From Lentimonas sp. CC4 (GTDB lineage: Bacteria > Verrucomicrobiota > Verrucomicrobiia > Opitutales > Coraliomargaritaceae): a stretch of 64,000 nucleotides of DNA. Both the position numbers and the translations under genes were made by a program. The stretch is taken from the NCBI RefSeq assembly GCF_902728235.1, contig NZ_CACVBO010000001.1:3000001-3064000 (forward strand). Reading direction: 5' to 3'. The notes below the pieces were generated by a model. It worked only from the letters and a program-made list of their open reading frames with translations. It was not told the origin of the DNA and made no database searches. Below, one piece after another: positions 39,310 to 49,185 of the stretch; within the stretch, counting starts at the first letter, position 1, and each line of letters opens with the position of its first letter.

Positions 39310-39386
39310 AAATAAAGGAAACGTGCGGTGAAACTGCGATTCAGTGAACTTCAGCACTGATCCGTATCGTTCTCGATGCTGTGAAA

Positions 39387-40826
39387 ATGATAAGTAAAAT
39401 GCAAATTATTCAAAAAATCCGTGTGGCACTCTTATTGTCAGTGGCACTCATGGCAGGGCTGTCAGTTGATGCGGCGGAACGTCCCAACATTATTTTTATG
39501 CTGACCGATGATCAGCGTTGGGATGATCTTGGAGCAGCTGGTAATGAAGTGATTATTACGCCGAACCTCGATAAACTCGCCGAAAATGGCACGCTGTTCA
39601 GCCAGGCGACAGTCAGCAGCCCGATCTGTATGGCCAGTCGCGCCACCTGCTTTTTGGGGCAAACTGAGAGACGCCACGGAGTGAACTTTAGTTCCGGTCG
39701 GCCCTTAAAACCGGACGCATGGGTAAATTCCTATCCGGCGATCCTAAGAGATCATGGTTATCAAACAGGTTTTATCGGAAAAATCGGCATCGAAGCCAGA
39801 TTTCTGGCAACGAGTTTTGATTACTGGAAAGGTTTTTTCAAGCAAGGGACGTATGCTCAATCCAACGGTCAACACTTGACGACTGTCATTGGCGACCAAG
39901 CCCTCGAATTTTTCGACAAGCGTGATAAAGACAAAAACTTTGTATTATCCATCAGCTTTAAGGCTCCGCATTTTGATGGGAAGGAAGGCCTGCCATCATT
40001 ACCGCAATTTGAAGATCTATACAAAGACGTCGATATTCCCTTGCGCGGTGAAGAGTTTAAAAAAATAGAGAAGCCCCTAGTCAATAGCTTCACCGGCCCA
40101 CGCTATGTGACGTATTATTCAACCCCGGAAAAACGTGCGGAAACCATCCGCAAACGCTATCGTCTTATTACCGGAGTTGATCATTGTGTCGGTCGTATTG
40201 TTGACGCGTTAGAGAAGTATGGGATTTCGGATAATACCGTTATTATTTTTATGGGAGATAATGGTTACCTAACGGGTGAACATGCGATGGCTGAGAAATA
40301 CTTTATGTATGAAGAGAGCTTGCGTGTGCCACTGATTGTTTACGACCCGCGTCTGCCTGAAAATCAGCGTTCAATAAAGTCAAAAGCGCTTGCCTCAAAT
40401 ATTGATATCGCTCCAACCATTATCGATCTTGCTCAACTGCCTAAACCTTCAACGATGCAGGGGGAATCGCTAATGCAAATGATTAAAGGCAAAAGCAACG
40501 GACGTGATGCCGTTTTCTGCGAAAATCTCTATAAAGCACGTGGAGATTTACTGTGTGACACAATCCGCACAGAGAAGTGGAAGTTAATCGAATTTTTCAA
40601 TAATCCAGAGTATGACGCGGAGCTATACAATCTGGAGAAAGACGGCAACGAGGCCGTGGACCTGATCGGAAATCCAGAATATGCACTGGTTGTTGAGGAG
40701 CTCCGAGCAAAGCTGCAGGCGCTACGTGTGATGCATGCAGGACATGAGTCCGGCTGGGTTGGTGGAAAGGCTGTCGTTTCCAGAAATAAAGGTGCTTCAG
40801 GTCGAAAGAATAAATCTGAAAAGTAA
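39387..40826 (+). CDS. Type I sulfatase of a different subgroup (C-M-A-S-R), secreted
   Basis: The start is uncertain: GTG 39381, ATG 39387 or ATG 39399. The signal peptide is MQIIQKIRVALLLSVALMAG. The ~479-residue product has LTDDQRWDDLG, C81-M-A-S-R (Ala in place of the usual Pro), KAPHFDG and MGDNGYLTGEH. The QRWDDLG and DNG-L-GEH motifs place it in the iduronate/N-sulfoglucosamine-type branch of S1, unlike the other sulfatases here except the deleted remnant at 54570. The C-A-S-R variant still fits the C/S-x-P/A-x-R maturation rule. A Lys-rich C-terminus follows. Confidence 0.92.
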   Translation: MISKMQIIQKIRVALLLSVALMAGLSVDAAERPNIIFMLTDDQRWDDLGAAGNEVIITPNLDKLAENGTLFSQATVSSPICMASRATCFLGQTERRHGVNFSSGRPLKPDAWVNSYPAILRDHGYQTGFIGKIGIEARFLATSFDYWKGFFKQGTYAQSNGQHLTTVIGDQALEFFDKRDKDKNFVLSISFKAPHFDGKEGLPSLPQFEDLYKDVDIPLRGEEFKKIEKPLVNSFTGPRYVTYYSTPEKRAETIRKRYRLITGVDHCVGRIVDALEKYGISDNTVIIFMGDNGYLTGEHAMAEKYFMYEESLRVPLIVYDPRLPENQRSIKSKALASNIDIAPTIIDLAQLPKPSTMQGESLMQMIKGKSNGRDAVFCENLYKARGDLLCDTIRTEKWKLIEFFNNPEYDAELYNLEKDGNEAVDLIGNPEYALVVEELRAKLQALRVMHAGHESGWVGGKAVVSRNKGASGRKNKSEK

Positions 40827-40848
40827 GTGAATCAAAAGGAAATATATA

Positions 40849-43365
40849 ATGAAAACGATTTTTAGAATAATTTGTCTGGTGGGGTGCTTACCTCTAGCGG
40901 CGCATGCCCTTGAAATTCATGTGAGCCCGATGGGATCGGATGCCAATTCGGGTGCAAAAGATGCCCCTTTGGCCACGCTCGGCGCTGCTCGGGATGCCTT
41001 GCGCACCTCGCAGAAACTTGGGAAGGAACCTTGCTCGGTGACTTTGGCAGACGGGGTGTATTATTTGCCGGAGACCTTGCGCTTCACGCCGGTGGATTCC
41101 GGCTCGGAGCAGTATCCAGTTATCTACCGCGCACAGAACCGCGGCAAGGCGGTGGTGAGCGGAGGCTTAAAATTGGAGCTGGACTGGCAACCGTATCAGA
41201 ACGGCATTTTTCAGGCAACAACCTCGGCCAGTTTGGACATTGATCAGCTGTTTGTCAACGGCACGAATCAGCGGATGGCACGCTATCCGAATTATGATGC
41301 GTCGAAAAAGACGGAGGCCTATCAAGGCTTCGCCGCGGATGCCTTTTCCAAGGAGCGCGCGACAGGGTGGGCGGATCCGTCCGGCGGCACTATCCACGCT
41401 ATGCACAAAGCACGTTGGGGTGGCTACCACTACCGTATTACCGGAAAGGATGCGCAGGGCGAGGTTACCTATGAAGGCGGCTGGCAGAATAACCGCCAGA
41501 TGGGGATGCATCAAAGCCAACGCATGGTGGAGAATGTCTTTGAAGAGTTGGATGCGCCAGGCGAGTGGTTTCACGATGCAAAATCGAGCACTCTATATTA
41601 TATGCCAGATGCCTCGCTCGATCTGGAAAAGGCTGTGTTTGAGGTCGTGCGCTTGCGCCACCTGGTCGAGATCTACGGAGATCTGAAAAAACCAGTCGCC
41701 ACCATGGAAATCCCTGATCCTGGAAATAAAATCCCGAATCTGATTTTGGAAACGCGTGAAACGATCAAGTCGGTTCAGCAAATTCAGTTGCAGGGGATCC
41801 GTTTTGCGGGTGCACGTCGCACCTTTATGGATACCAAGGAACCTTTGCTGCAAAGTGATTGGGCCATTTATCGTGGTGGCGCGGTTCACTTGCGCGGAAC
41901 AGAACACATTGTGATCGAAAACTGCGACTTCGAAGAATTGGGCGGCAACGCCGTGTTTGTCGATGGTTACAATCGCTACAGCGTTATTCGTGGAAACTTG
42001 TTTAAAAATAATGGTGCAAGTGACGTAGCCTTTACCGGCTCGTTCTCGGCGGTGCGCTCGCCTCGATTCAGTTATTTAACGATGCCGCATTCACTCGATG
42101 AGGTGGATAGGGAAGTTGGCCCCAAAACAAATGAATACCCAGCAGATTGTCTCGTAGAAGACAACCTTATGACACGCTGTGGACGGGTCGAAAAACAGAG
42201 TGCGGGTGTGAATATTTCGATGTCCTCGCGGATTACTGTGCGTCATAATACTATTTTTGACACACCCCGCGCGGCGATTAACATCTGCGATGGCACATGG
42301 GGCGGCCATGTGATCGAGTGGAACGATTGTTTCGAGACTGTGTTAGAGACGCATGATCATGGCGCGTTTAACTCTTGGGGACGTGACCGCTACTGGCACC
42401 AAGCCGGTCCGTCTGGGGCTAGGCATAAGGACAAGAGCGGTAAGCCACTGATCAGTTACTGGATTGAAGCCGATCCGAACGCGCCGTTTTGGGATGCCTA
42501 TCAGACTACAATCCTACGTAACAACCGTATGCAATGCGATCATGGCTGGGATATCGATTTGGACGATGGGTCCACCAATTACGAGATCTATGACAACCTG
42601 TGCTTGTCCGGTGGTTTGAAGACCCGTGAAGGTTATAAACGGATCGTCAAGAACAACGTGATTCTTGGAAAGGGCTATACCTGCAATGTGCCGTATCCGA
42701 AACCGACGCACGACATCTTTGAATCCAATATTCTCTGGGGCGTCGGTTATTCCGCTTCCAATCCGACGCTTTGGGGCGGTTCTAGAAACCGTAGTTTCAT
42801 GCATAACTCTGCTAGCGAGGGCGCGGAACCTTGGATCGCAGGGCAAGGGAAAACCGGGGATGATGCGGACAGCCTTTATGGCAATGCGCAGTTTGTGAAT
42901 CCGAGCATCGGCGACTTTACAGTAGCCGATGCTTCACCGGCGCTCACAACTGGTTTCAGGAATTTCCCGATGGAGGGATTCGGGGTTGTCTCTGACCGCT
43001 TACAGGCGATGGCTGAAGAACCGCCTATTGTCCTGCCCAGTAAGGTTGGGCCCAATATCGCTGCACAGGCGCGCAAGCGGATGGTTCTGGGGGCGGAATA
43101 CAAAGCGCTGGATACGGAAGCTGAACTGACTGCCACGGGAATGGATTCCCTGCGCGGTGTCCTGTTGGTCAACGTGCCAGCGTCCAGTCCGATGGGCCGA
43201 TACGGTTTTGAGAGCGACGATGTCGTCCTCGAGATTGATGGCAAAAAAGTTGTCCTCAAAAAGATCGCAAAAATCATGTCCCGTTTGAGTAAAGGCGAGC
43301 ATCAGGCCGTCGTCTGGCGTGGTCAGCAATTACATCAGTTCAAATTCAATACAGGTAAGCAGTAA
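40849..43365 (+). CDS. GH141-like right-handed beta-helix enzyme fused to a PDZ domain
   Basis: An 838-residue protein with a signal peptide (MKTIFRIICLVGCLPLAAHA). The N-terminus (IHVSPMGSDANSG, APLATLGAARDALR, VTLADGVYYLPETL) and the long beta-helix with asparagine-ladder segments (HIVIENCDFEELGGNAVFVDG, RITVRHNTIFDTPRAAIN) match GH141-type proteins, which include alpha-L-fucosidases. From about residue 745 a PDZ-like domain follows (SLRGVLLVNVPASSPMGRYGFESDDVVLEIDGK), unusual for a glycosidase. A second GH141-like gene at 50731 lacks it. It sits 22 bp after a sulfatase and 12 bp before a GH29 gene. The PDZ may tether it to a partner in the periplasm. Confidence 0.85.
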   Translation: MKTIFRIICLVGCLPLAAHALEIHVSPMGSDANSGAKDAPLATLGAARDALRTSQKLGKEPCSVTLADGVYYLPETLRFTPVDSGSEQYPVIYRAQNRGKAVVSGGLKLELDWQPYQNGIFQATTSASLDIDQLFVNGTNQRMARYPNYDASKKTEAYQGFAADAFSKERATGWADPSGGTIHAMHKARWGGYHYRITGKDAQGEVTYEGGWQNNRQMGMHQSQRMVENVFEELDAPGEWFHDAKSSTLYYMPDASLDLEKAVFEVVRLRHLVEIYGDLKKPVATMEIPDPGNKIPNLILETRETIKSVQQIQLQGIRFAGARRTFMDTKEPLLQSDWAIYRGGAVHLRGTEHIVIENCDFEELGGNAVFVDGYNRYSVIRGNLFKNNGASDVAFTGSFSAVRSPRFSYLTMPHSLDEVDREVGPKTNEYPADCLVEDNLMTRCGRVEKQSAGVNISMSSRITVRHNTIFDTPRAAINICDGTWGGHVIEWNDCFETVLETHDHGAFNSWGRDRYWHQAGPSGARHKDKSGKPLISYWIEADPNAPFWDAYQTTILRNNRMQCDHGWDIDLDDGSTNYEIYDNLCLSGGLKTREGYKRIVKNNVILGKGYTCNVPYPKPTHDIFESNILWGVGYSASNPTLWGGSRNRSFMHNSASEGAEPWIAGQGKTGDDADSLYGNAQFVNPSIGDFTVADASPALTTGFRNFPMEGFGVVSDRLQAMAEEPPIVLPSKVGPNIAAQARKRMVLGAEYKALDTEAELTATGMDSLRGVLLVNVPASSPMGRYGFESDDVVLEIDGKKVVLKKIAKIMSRLSKGEHQAVVWRGQQLHQFKFNTGKQ

Positions 43366-43377
43366 TCAAAACACACC

Positions 43378-44823
43378 ATGAAACGACTAAATATATCATT
43401 GAAACTGCTGATCATCACGCTCGGTATAGCCTTGCACACGGTTGTGAGTGCGCAGGTTGTGCCTGCGCCATCAGCCGATAAAAGCACAGGGCGTGCAGCA
43501 TGGCTCGATGAAGCCAAGTATGGCATGTTTATTCACTGGGGCGTTTATTCGACATTGGCCAAGGGGGAATGGGTGATGTCAGGTAGCAAAATCCCAGTGG
43601 TAGAATACAAAGAGATGGCCTCGAAATTTAATCCGGTGAAGTTTGATGCGGAGGAATGGGTGGCCGTTGCGAAGAACGCTGGGATGAAATACATCACGAT
43701 CACCAGTAAGCACCACGATGGCTTTGCAATGTTTGATTCCGAAGTCACGGATTACAACATCGTTGATTATACTCCCTTTAAGCGCGATGTGCTGCAGGAG
43801 CTGAAAGAAGCCTGCGACAACGCTGGAATCAAACTTGGATTTTACTACTCACAAACGCAGGACTGGGAGTTTCCGGGCGGTGCAGGGCGCAAGTGGGATC
43901 CCGCTCAGAAAGGTGATTTCCGGAACTATATTGACACCAAGGCTCTGCCACAACTGAAGGAGCTGATGACCAATTACGAGCCCACGCACATTTGGTTCGA
44001 TACCCCATTTTCTAATAAAGGTAAGAATACCAGTCCCGAGTTGGCGAAGGAATTTGTCGATGTCATTCGTGAGGCTGATCCCGACACCATTATCAACAGT
44101 CGTCTTATGTTCCATGGTAATCAAGTAGAAGGATTAAAGCCTGAACAGTATGAAACTTTGAAAGAAGTTGGAGTGGATTTCCTCTCTTACCGCGACCGCA
44201 CAATTCCACCTCATAGTCCTTGGGAATACTGGGAAACATGCATGACCTTGAACGACGCCTGGGGTTACAGAGCAAATGACCACAATTGGAAAACCTCTCA
44301 AATGGTAATCATGCAGCTTGTTGAAGTTGTCAGTAAAGGAGGCACTTTTCTCCTGAATGTAGGGCCGACTGCTGAAGGTGAAATACCTGCGCCTGCTATT
44401 GCAATTTTAGAATCTGCTGGAGAGTGGCTGAAGGTGAATAGTGAATCAGTTTATGGTGCTGAGGAAACCATTTTTGAAGGTTCAGGTGACTACATCAAGT
44501 TATCTGCCAAGGAACAAGCGACTCTTGAGAAGGATGCACTTGCGACGGGTGCGGGTAAAGGGAAGAAGGGGCATAAACAGAAGGACTATGCTTGGTTGGC
44601 GACAGGTCGCGAAGGAAAGCTTTATCTTCACTTCTTCCAATGGCCAATTGAGCCATTCGAGCTAGAGGGTTTTGACGCAGACAAGGTGACCAACGCCTAT
44701 TTCTTAGCCGATCCTGGGAAGAGCCCCGTCCAATTCACCCAGACTGGCGGCACTGTTAAAGTGACGCTGCCTGCCAAGCCTCTGGATGAGTTGAACACGG
44801 TTCTCTGCCTGACGCTGGATTAA
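43378..44823 (+). CDS. GH29 alpha-L-fucosidase, secreted
   Basis: A 481-residue protein with a signal peptide (KLLIITLGIALHTVVSAQ). Active-site motifs: MFIHWG, GEWVM, KHHDGFAMFDS, FYYSQTQDW, nucleophile Asp208 in HIWFDTPF, and the WETCMTLNDAWGY segment. It is clearly the closest relative of the GH29 at 57590 (same QDW, SRL--HG-Q and DFLSYRDR/DFLSYHDR segments). The C-terminal beta-domain has a Lys-rich loop (GKGKKGHKQKDY). The gene is closely spaced within the run. Confidence 0.94.
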   Translation: MKRLNISLKLLIITLGIALHTVVSAQVVPAPSADKSTGRAAWLDEAKYGMFIHWGVYSTLAKGEWVMSGSKIPVVEYKEMASKFNPVKFDAEEWVAVAKNAGMKYITITSKHHDGFAMFDSEVTDYNIVDYTPFKRDVLQELKEACDNAGIKLGFYYSQTQDWEFPGGAGRKWDPAQKGDFRNYIDTKALPQLKELMTNYEPTHIWFDTPFSNKGKNTSPELAKEFVDVIREADPDTIINSRLMFHGNQVEGLKPEQYETLKEVGVDFLSYRDRTIPPHSPWEYWETCMTLNDAWGYRANDHNWKTSQMVIMQLVEVVSKGGTFLLNVGPTAEGEIPAPAIAILESAGEWLKVNSESVYGAEETIFEGSGDYIKLSAKEQATLEKDALATGAGKGKKGHKQKDYAWLATGREGKLYLHFFQWPIEPFELEGFDADKVTNAYFLADPGKSPVQFTQTGGTVKVTLPAKPLDELNTVLCLTLD

Positions 44824-44857
44824 TTCGCTGGTTCATAAAACCGCATCACTTAAGTCA

Positions 44858-46588
44858 ATGAAGCTAAATTTCAATTTTCACACACTCAGGGTTTCTCTGA
44901 GCCTGTCATTTCTTTGTTTGATCGCTGCCAATGCGGCTGATCGTCCAAATGTTATTTTAATCATAACGGACGATCAGGGCTATGGAGATATCGGTGTGCA
45001 TGGGAATCCCGTTCTTAAAACACCGAATCTAGATAAGCTACATGACGAGTCACTGCGCTTCACGGATTTCCATAGTCATCCGTTTTGCACCCCGACGCGT
45101 TCGGCCATCATGACGGGCCGCTACCCCGGTCGCAATGGAGCCTTCCGCACTAGCAGTGGTCGCACACTCATGCACACGGATGAGATCACCATGCCAGAGG
45201 TGTTTGCGGCGAATGGCTATGTGACTGGTTTGGTAGGGAAGTGGCACCTCGGTGATAATGCGCCGCACCGCCCGCAGGATCGTGGATTTCAAGAGGTGCT
45301 CTGGCATAAAGCGGGTGGGGTTGGTCAGGGCCCTGATTTCTGGGGGAATCGCTACTTCGATGATACCTATGAACGAGTCAAAGCAGGGAGCAAGCAGGGG
45401 ACTTACGAGAAATTTGAAGGTTACTGCACGGACATTTGGTTTACGGAGGCAGCTGATTTTGTTAAGCGCCATCAGGATAAGCCTTTTTTCCTCTACCTAT
45501 CGACGAATGCACCGCATGGCCCCTATTTTGTGGGTGATGAGTGGAAGGCGCCTTACATAGATCTTAAGCATAAATCCGTGCCAGAATTCTTCGGAATGAT
45601 CGCTAATTTGGATTACAACCTCGGATTATTCAGGCAGTATTTACAGGAGCTAGGCTTGGCTGAGAATACGATCCTCATTTTCATGAGTGACAACGGTTCT
45701 GCTAAGGGAGTGCCTGTTTACAATGCAGGTATGTCCGGAGGTAAATCGCGTATTACAGATGGTGGCCACCGTATTCCTTTCTTCTTTCATTGGCCAAAAG
45801 GTGATATCGCGAAACCTCAGGACGTGCCTGGTTTAGCTGCTCATTTAGATATCTTTCCTACTTTAGCAGAGCTGTGTGGGTTGAATCTACCAGATGCATA
45901 TGAGCCAGATGGAGTCTCGTTGACCCCAATCTTGAAAGCGCCAGAGGCAAGTTCGCCGCGCGATTTATTTGTGGTTCAGTTTCATGGAGGTGCTATGTTT
46001 GATGATCCCATCGAAGCTTGGACTAATTCTGCAGTTTTGTCGGAACGGTGGAGGTTGTTGGACGGCAAGAAACTCTTTGATATTAAGCAAGACTCAGCAC
46101 AGAGAAAAGATCTAGCGACAGAATATCCAGAAGTTGTAGCGCAGATGCGTTCTCAATACATGCCATGGTGGGAGTCGGTATCTCCGCGGATGAAACTCGT
46201 CCGTATTGATATTGGTAACCCCGACGAGAATCCTACTCATTTAAACTCACAAGATTGGGTGATGGAAGGCACGAATCCTCCTTGGGCGCAGGGGGCTATT
46301 TCTAGGCGCCCTCAGGTCACGGGGCCTTGGATGCTCCATGTGCGCAAAGCTGGGACCTATCGTTTCACACTTCGTCAGAGGCCGCAGGAAGCCCCATCGC
46401 CTCTGAACGCAGTCCGGGCCAAGATTGAAATCGCTGGCTTAAGTCAAGAGGCGGATGTGCCTGCCGGTGCAGAATTTGTAAGCTTCACTCTAAATCTGCC
46501 AGCTGGTGAAACTGAATTGGTTACCTATCTCTATGATCAGAATGGTCGCTTCGGAGGAGCTTACTACACCGAAGTCGAAGCACTTTAA
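44858..46588 (+). CDS. Type I sulfatase with C-terminal beta-sandwich-like domain, secreted
   Basis: A 576-residue protein with a signal peptide (FHTLRVSLSLSFLCLIAANA). Motifs: [12 protein letters not shown]77-T-P-T-R, GKWHLGDN, NAPHGPY and MSDNGS. The C-terminal domain (QDWVMEGTNPPWAQGAI, YRFTLRQRPQEAPSP, GGAYYTEVEAL) is the one shared with the sulfatases at 9472 and 37501. The overall similarity to the 37501 protein suggests a duplication within the locus followed by change of position. Confidence 0.94.
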   Translation: MKLNFNFHTLRVSLSLSFLCLIAANAADRPNVILIITDDQGYGDIGVHGNPVLKTPNLDKLHDESLRFTDFHSHPFCTPTRSAIMTGRYPGRNGAFRTSSGRTLMHTDEITMPEVFAANGYVTGLVGKWHLGDNAPHRPQDRGFQEVLWHKAGGVGQGPDFWGNRYFDDTYERVKAGSKQGTYEKFEGYCTDIWFTEAADFVKRHQDKPFFLYLSTNAPHGPYFVGDEWKAPYIDLKHKSVPEFFGMIANLDYNLGLFRQYLQELGLAENTILIFMSDNGSAKGVPVYNAGMSGGKSRITDGGHRIPFFFHWPKGDIAKPQDVPGLAAHLDIFPTLAELCGLNLPDAYEPDGVSLTPILKAPEASSPRDLFVVQFHGGAMFDDPIEAWTNSAVLSERWRLLDGKKLFDIKQDSAQRKDLATEYPEVVAQMRSQYMPWWESVSPRMKLVRIDIGNPDENPTHLNSQDWVMEGTNPPWAQGAISRRPQVTGPWMLHVRKAGTYRFTLRQRPQEAPSPLNAVRAKIEIAGLSQEADVPAGAEFVSFTLNLPAGETELVTYLYDQNGRFGGAYYTEVEAL

Positions 46589-46656
46589 TGAGTCGTTTTT
46601 CAAACCTTGAAGCAATTATTTTGCCCCGAAACCGCATCGTTAAATCTCTAAATAAA

Positions 46657-48066
46657 ATGATAATAAAGAAACTGTTACCCGTCCTCGCGTTCGTAATCAG
46701 CGTTCCTGTTCTTCCTGTTCTTCCTGTTCAGGCAGAGCAATCTGCTGTTTCCCAGCCGAATATCCTGTTCATCTTTGCGGACGATTGGGGTTGGGCTGAT
46801 TTGAGTTGTCATGGACACCCGTATGTCAAAACCCCGAATATCGACCGCCTAGCGAAGGAAGGGACTGACTTTTACAACTTCACCGTAGCGAGTGGCGTCT
46901 GCTCCCCCAGTCGCACCGCCGTAATGACTGGCTTGTTTCCAGCACAGCTAAGCGTGACAGGTCATTTTGCTACGCCAGGTAAAAATGCCAAACGCGGCAT
47001 GCCGGACTGGGTGGACCCTGAACTACCTATGCTCCCTCGGATCCTGCAAGAGGCTGGGTATATGACGGGGCATTTCGGTAAATGGCATTTGTCGAACAAC
47101 ATGATCCCTGACTCCCCGCGGCCTGAAGTGTATGGTTATGACATGGTGGGAGCGTTCAACTGCTCTGGTGAACAAATGCCGGTGCATGACGATGCTAAGA
47201 ATGCAATCGTTCTGATCGAGGAAAGTGTCGCAGCCCAGAAACCCTTTTTCATTAATCTGTGGGTGCATGAGCCGCATACGCCGTTCCATACGTTGCCTGA
47301 GTATCGGGAACGATTCCCCGACCTTGAACCAGGGCATAATGTCTATGCATCGGTGCTTGCGCATGCAGATGATCGGATCGGTGAAGTGCTGGATACACTA
47401 GACCGCTTGGGGCTGACCCAGAATACACTGGTGATTTTCAGCTCGGACAACGGCCCCGCAGGCAGCGGTAGTAAGGCCGGTAAGTTGACTGTGAAGACTG
47501 ACTCGGCTACGGGCGAAGGGTTCGGGCATGGAGCTAGTGTCGGCACCACCGGAGGACGTAAAGGGCGTAAGGGGACGATTTACCAGGGAGGTATCGGCAT
47601 TCCTTTCTTAGTGCGTTGGCCGGGGCATACACCTGTGGCTGCGGTTGATAAAACTTCTTGGATTTCTGCGGTCGATTTGTTGCCAACCTTTTGCGAAATC
47701 GCAGGGGCTGCCTTGCCGGATTCGTTTGAGCCTGACGGTGTCAGTCAGGTAGCTGTCTTGAAGGGAACGCCCGCGTTGGTGCGTAAAAAACCGCTTTTCT
47801 GGAAGAAGCAGGAAGCTCGTGGGAGTGACGCGGATTTTGCGATTTTGGATCGGAAGTGGAAGCTTTTGACTGATGTCAATTTCAAGAAGATTCAACTCTA
47901 CGATATCAGCGTCGATCCACTGGAACAGGATGACGTCTCACAACAGAACCCAGAGGTGGCAGCAGAGCTCCTCAAAAAGGTCAAAGCGTGGAATGCCGAC
48001 TTGCCGACCAAGCCAGATCCAGAGCTTTTTTCGGAAAAAAGACCCGAAAAAGCTCAAGAAAACTAA
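46657..48066 (+). CDS. Type I sulfatase, secreted
   Basis: I chose the ATG at 46657 where the signal peptide starts (MIIKKLLPVLAFVISVPVLP); the frame is open from 46588, one base inside the previous stop, but that leader is unlikely. The 469-residue product has FADDWGWADLS, C82-S-P-S-R, GKWHLSNN, HEPHTPF and SSDNGP. Trp in ADDWGW and the SKAGKLTVKT insertion set it apart from its neighbours. The signal peptide contains a 9-bp in-frame repeat (V-L-P units, 46702-46730). It is followed by the beta-propeller gene after 31 bp. Confidence 0.92.
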   Translation: MIIKKLLPVLAFVISVPVLPVLPVQAEQSAVSQPNILFIFADDWGWADLSCHGHPYVKTPNIDRLAKEGTDFYNFTVASGVCSPSRTAVMTGLFPAQLSVTGHFATPGKNAKRGMPDWVDPELPMLPRILQEAGYMTGHFGKWHLSNNMIPDSPRPEVYGYDMVGAFNCSGEQMPVHDDAKNAIVLIEESVAAQKPFFINLWVHEPHTPFHTLPEYRERFPDLEPGHNVYASVLAHADDRIGEVLDTLDRLGLTQNTLVIFSSDNGPAGSGSKAGKLTVKTDSATGEGFGHGASVGTTGGRKGRKGTIYQGGIGIPFLVRWPGHTPVAAVDKTSWISAVDLLPTFCEIAGAALPDSFEPDGVSQVAVLKGTPALVRKKPLFWKKQEARGSDADFAILDRKWKLLTDVNFKKIQLYDISVDPLEQDDVSQQNPEVAAELLKKVKAWNADLPTKPDPELFSEKRPEKAQEN

Positions 48067-48097
48067 TTCATCCACATCACATTCAAATTTTAAATCT

Positions 48098-49153
48098 ATG
48101 AAACTAAAACACTTGTTCTGTGCCGCTGCGACGCTAGGCACCTTTTCTCAACCTGCAATCGCGATCGAAGAATCTGAGCCCGCTGCAATTTCCGTCGAAG
48201 AGTCGGAGTTTGTGAAATCGATGGTTCCTGGGCCTTTTATTCTGCCTTCCCCAGAAGGCACATGGACTTGGGGCATGGCTCCGATTTACGATGATGAGGG
48301 TAAGGTGCATGTCTTTAATTCCATTATTCCGCTGAAGGGCGGAAATTGGAAAAACAATAGTAAGGTCGTCCATTGGGTGGCGGATAAACCCGAGGGGCCT
48401 TATGAATTGCTTGGTGATGTATTTGTTAGTAAAGAAGCGAGCTACCATAATCCACAGATTTCAAAAGTGGGTGACACTTACGTTCTGGTGTTCTTGCTCA
48501 ATCGTCACAACGATGCCAATGGATCCAGGCAGGAGGTGGGAATTGCCACTGCCAAATCACTGATGGGGCCGTGGACGGAGAGTCCGCATAATCCTGTGCT
48601 TGCCGCAACCGAACAAAACGGACAACACGCTTCCAATCCGACTCTCGTCGTCGCGCCGGACGGACAATTTCGCATTTACCACAAGACGCTGGGCAAGCGT
48701 GGTTTGAGGGAGATCTCTTTGGCGACCAGCGACAAGATCGAAGGCCCTTATGAGGTCTACGAAGAGAATCCCGTCCTGAGCTACGAGGACAAGAAAATCG
48801 ACATCGAGGATCCCTACGCGTTCTACCTCAATGACATGTATTACATGATCGTGGAGGATCGACAGGATGTGAAAGGCATGCTGGAGGGCACTCATCCAGG
48901 TAAAGCAAGGCCCGGCGGCTTCCGTCCCGGCCTGATCTACCAATCCAAGGATGGAATCGATTGGGGTATCCCGAAAGTTGGCTATCAGACAAATGAGATT
49001 TACTATGGCCATGAACTAGCGCGTAGTGAGCGCCCGAGCATCTTGTGGAAAGACGGTAAGCCGGACTACCTTTTCCTCGCCTGCCACGATGATGATTCTA
49101 CCGCTGGCTACATCTTGAAGATCAATGGCTGGGATGGCGAAACCTTCGAGTGA
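48098..49153 (+). CDS. Five-bladed beta-propeller glycoside hydrolase-like protein (GH43/GH117 clan), secreted
   Basis: The start at 48098 is set by the signal peptide (MKLKHLFCAAATLGTFSQPAIA); the longer open frame from 47873 merely runs through the sulfatase 3' end. The 351-residue product has repeated blade motifs: WGMAPIYDDEGKVHVFNS, YHNPQISKVGDTYVLVFLLN, HASNPTLVVAPDGQFRIYHK, KIDIEDPYAFYLNDMYYMIVED and SERPSILWKDGKPDYLFLA. The acidic residues Asp and Glu in IEDPYAFY and YDDEG are candidates for catalysis, but I cannot assign a family firmly. Likely an exo-acting glycosidase for a non-fucose sugar or a modified residue in the same glycan. It overlaps nothing and precedes a sulfatase by 32 bp. 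Confidence 0.75.
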   Translation: MKLKHLFCAAATLGTFSQPAIAIEESEPAAISVEESEFVKSMVPGPFILPSPEGTWTWGMAPIYDDEGKVHVFNSIIPLKGGNWKNNSKVVHWVADKPEGPYELLGDVFVSKEASYHNPQISKVGDTYVLVFLLNRHNDANGSRQEVGIATAKSLMGPWTESPHNPVLAATEQNGQHASNPTLVVAPDGQFRIYHKTLGKRGLREISLATSDKIEGPYEVYEENPVLSYEDKKIDIEDPYAFYLNDMYYMIVEDRQDVKGMLEGTHPGKARPGGFRPGLIYQSKDGIDWGIPKVGYQTNEIYYGHELARSERPSILWKDGKPDYLFLACHDDDSTAGYILKINGWDGETFE

Positions 49154-49185
49154 ATCACCCTTCAACAGAGCAGCTACATATACTT

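Noticed and set aside
47873-48097. Long upstream frame of the beta-propeller gene
   Set aside because: It is an out-of-frame reading of the sulfatase 3' end; the signal peptide starts at 48098.
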